From: Zarea fungicola
Taxonomy: Eukaryota > Ascomycota > Sordariomycetes > Hypocreales > Cordycipitaceae
Assembly: GCA_900169235.1 (NCBI GenBank)
Contig: FWCC01000108.1
Span: forward strand, 439 to 52,510
Direction: 5' to 3'
DNA length: 52,072 nucleotides
A program made the position numbers and the translations under genes. Shown in pieces: positions 51,295 to 52,072 of this stretch. The notes under the pieces are model-generated. The model did not search any database. It had not been told where the DNA came from and was given only the letters and a program-made list of their open reading frames with translations. The number at the start of each line of letters is the position of its first letter. Within the stretch, counting starts at the first letter, position 1.

Positions 51295-52072
51295 GGTGAC
51301 GATTTGATTGTTTGACAATAATAAGTAATATCTTCACTAGCGTCCTAAACGATACAATGTAAAATATTTACTGCCTTTATGTAGAGATGAAGAGGCTGCA
51401 GCGAAGCTGTTATTATACCTCCCTCGTTGTTTGTAAGGTCCTGTCACCGAATAATGAGGTCATCCAGCAGATCCCTGACGTCTACATGTTAACCAATTAT
51501 TCCCTGTATTTGGGTCCATGATTATTATACCAAAGTAGCATTAGTTACGGATGGCTATAAATCCCCATTTTTCTTTAAAAGTTTTAACTGTATGTCAGCG
51601 TCACAGGCTCTGTTACACGAATCCATATTTACTCGGAGCTGTACTCATCGTTGCTGCAAGTTCTTCACTAGCGCAGAAATAGTTGATAGCTATTAAGCAA
51701 GCTATTTTGCTGATGCTTTTATCTAAAAAAAACGTCATTCATCATTGGCGTCGATCAAAAACCTTGCTGAGCCCATAATCATAGCTCGTCATGGACATGA
51801 AAACGGCAGTACCACAACAACCCATAATCGTCACAATGTGGGCATGATATGACGGAATTTATTTTTGAGGAAAACAAAAGACTATCTACTGAGTTAGCTA
51901 AGGGCTTTTTGCCTCTTTGCTCGACCTATTGGCGCCTTCCGGTCTTGCCTTTCTTGACCGCTACATTCATAAATAGTTTTCACAGCTCGCCCTTCTTGGT
52001 CTGATTGTCCATTTGTTCGTTCATTCCCAAGCCCCACGTCTCTTGGCCTACTGGTTGATGGCTTGTGATTTT
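51295..52072. other. Upstream region of the Con-10 like gene
   Basis: No coding region was noticed. It is AT-rich and presumably holds the promoter of the minus-strand gene ending at 51294. No motif was assigned. Confidence 0.35.

Noticed and set aside
1..52072. tRNA, rRNA or CRISPR-like arrays
   Set aside because: I looked for the T-loop GTTCGANTC with a proper partner, for rRNA-like sequence and for evenly spaced direct repeats, and found none that fold or repeat convincingly.
1..52072. A Starship-type giant mobile element
   Set aside because: No DUF3435 tyrosine recombinase or typical accessory gene was seen. The mobile DNA present is Tc1, LINE and LTR type.

Overview
The window is nuclear DNA of a filamentous ascomycete (Pezizomycotina, probably Sordariomycetes; the exact taxon is not established). 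The evidence is short GT-AG introns of about 45-95 bp, fungal Zn2Cys6 and bZIP regulators, a Con-10 type KGG protein, secreted proteins with Kex2 sites, and degraded fungal Tc1/mariner, LINE and LTR sequences. Gene density is low, and many recognisable coding pieces are broken. I read it as an accessory, repeat-rich region with a few intact conserved genes at its edges and in a gap-bounded insert.

Layout. At 0.2-1.1 kb lies a secreted cysteine-rich protein with a pro-region. From 1.2 to 6.6 kb I see no convincing gene. At 6.6-10.4 kb there are relics: a LINE endonuclease, a proline-rich/cysteine-rich secreted protein, a possible small cysteine-rich exon and an ankyrin gene. At 10.5-12.0 kb is a Tc1-type transposase relic interrupted by a 214-bp solo LTR with a 5-bp target duplication. 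Two more secreted-protein genes follow (12.5-13.2 and 14.4-14.9 kb). A RidA-family gene (16.5-17.0 kb) sits on a segment bounded on both sides by N gaps and poly(A). A diverged tandem duplication (17.65-18.1 kb) and a small secreted protein (19.4-19.65 kb) come next. A Tc1/mariner copy with matching 22-bp terminal repeats and TA duplication lies at 20.3-21.7 kb.

From 24 to 40 kb there is a SAM-dependent methyltransferase (24.2-25.2 kb) and three minus-strand Zn2Cys6 regulators in three states: a badly decayed N-terminal piece (27 kb), a complete gene model with one in-frame TAG (28.7-30.7 kb) and an apparently intact six-exon gene (37.6-40.1 kb). All three have a phase-0 intron just before the third zinc cysteine. 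A basic, possibly nuclear protein of unknown function lies between them (33.8-34.7 kb).

From 40 to 52 kb there is a second LTR copy, a third Tc1-type relic (44.3-45.1 kb), an intact ATF/CREB-type bZIP factor (46.3-47.2 kb), an orphan C-terminal tail of a short-chain dehydrogenase (49.3 kb) and a short Con-10 like stress/conidiation protein with two introns (51 kb).

I see no defined biosynthetic cluster, CRISPR array, rRNA or tRNA gene. The most interesting material is the set of three unrelated secreted proteins with signal peptide, pro-region and dibasic site, and the graded decay of the related Zn2Cys6 genes. Intron positions were read by eye from splice consensus and frame, without transcript support.
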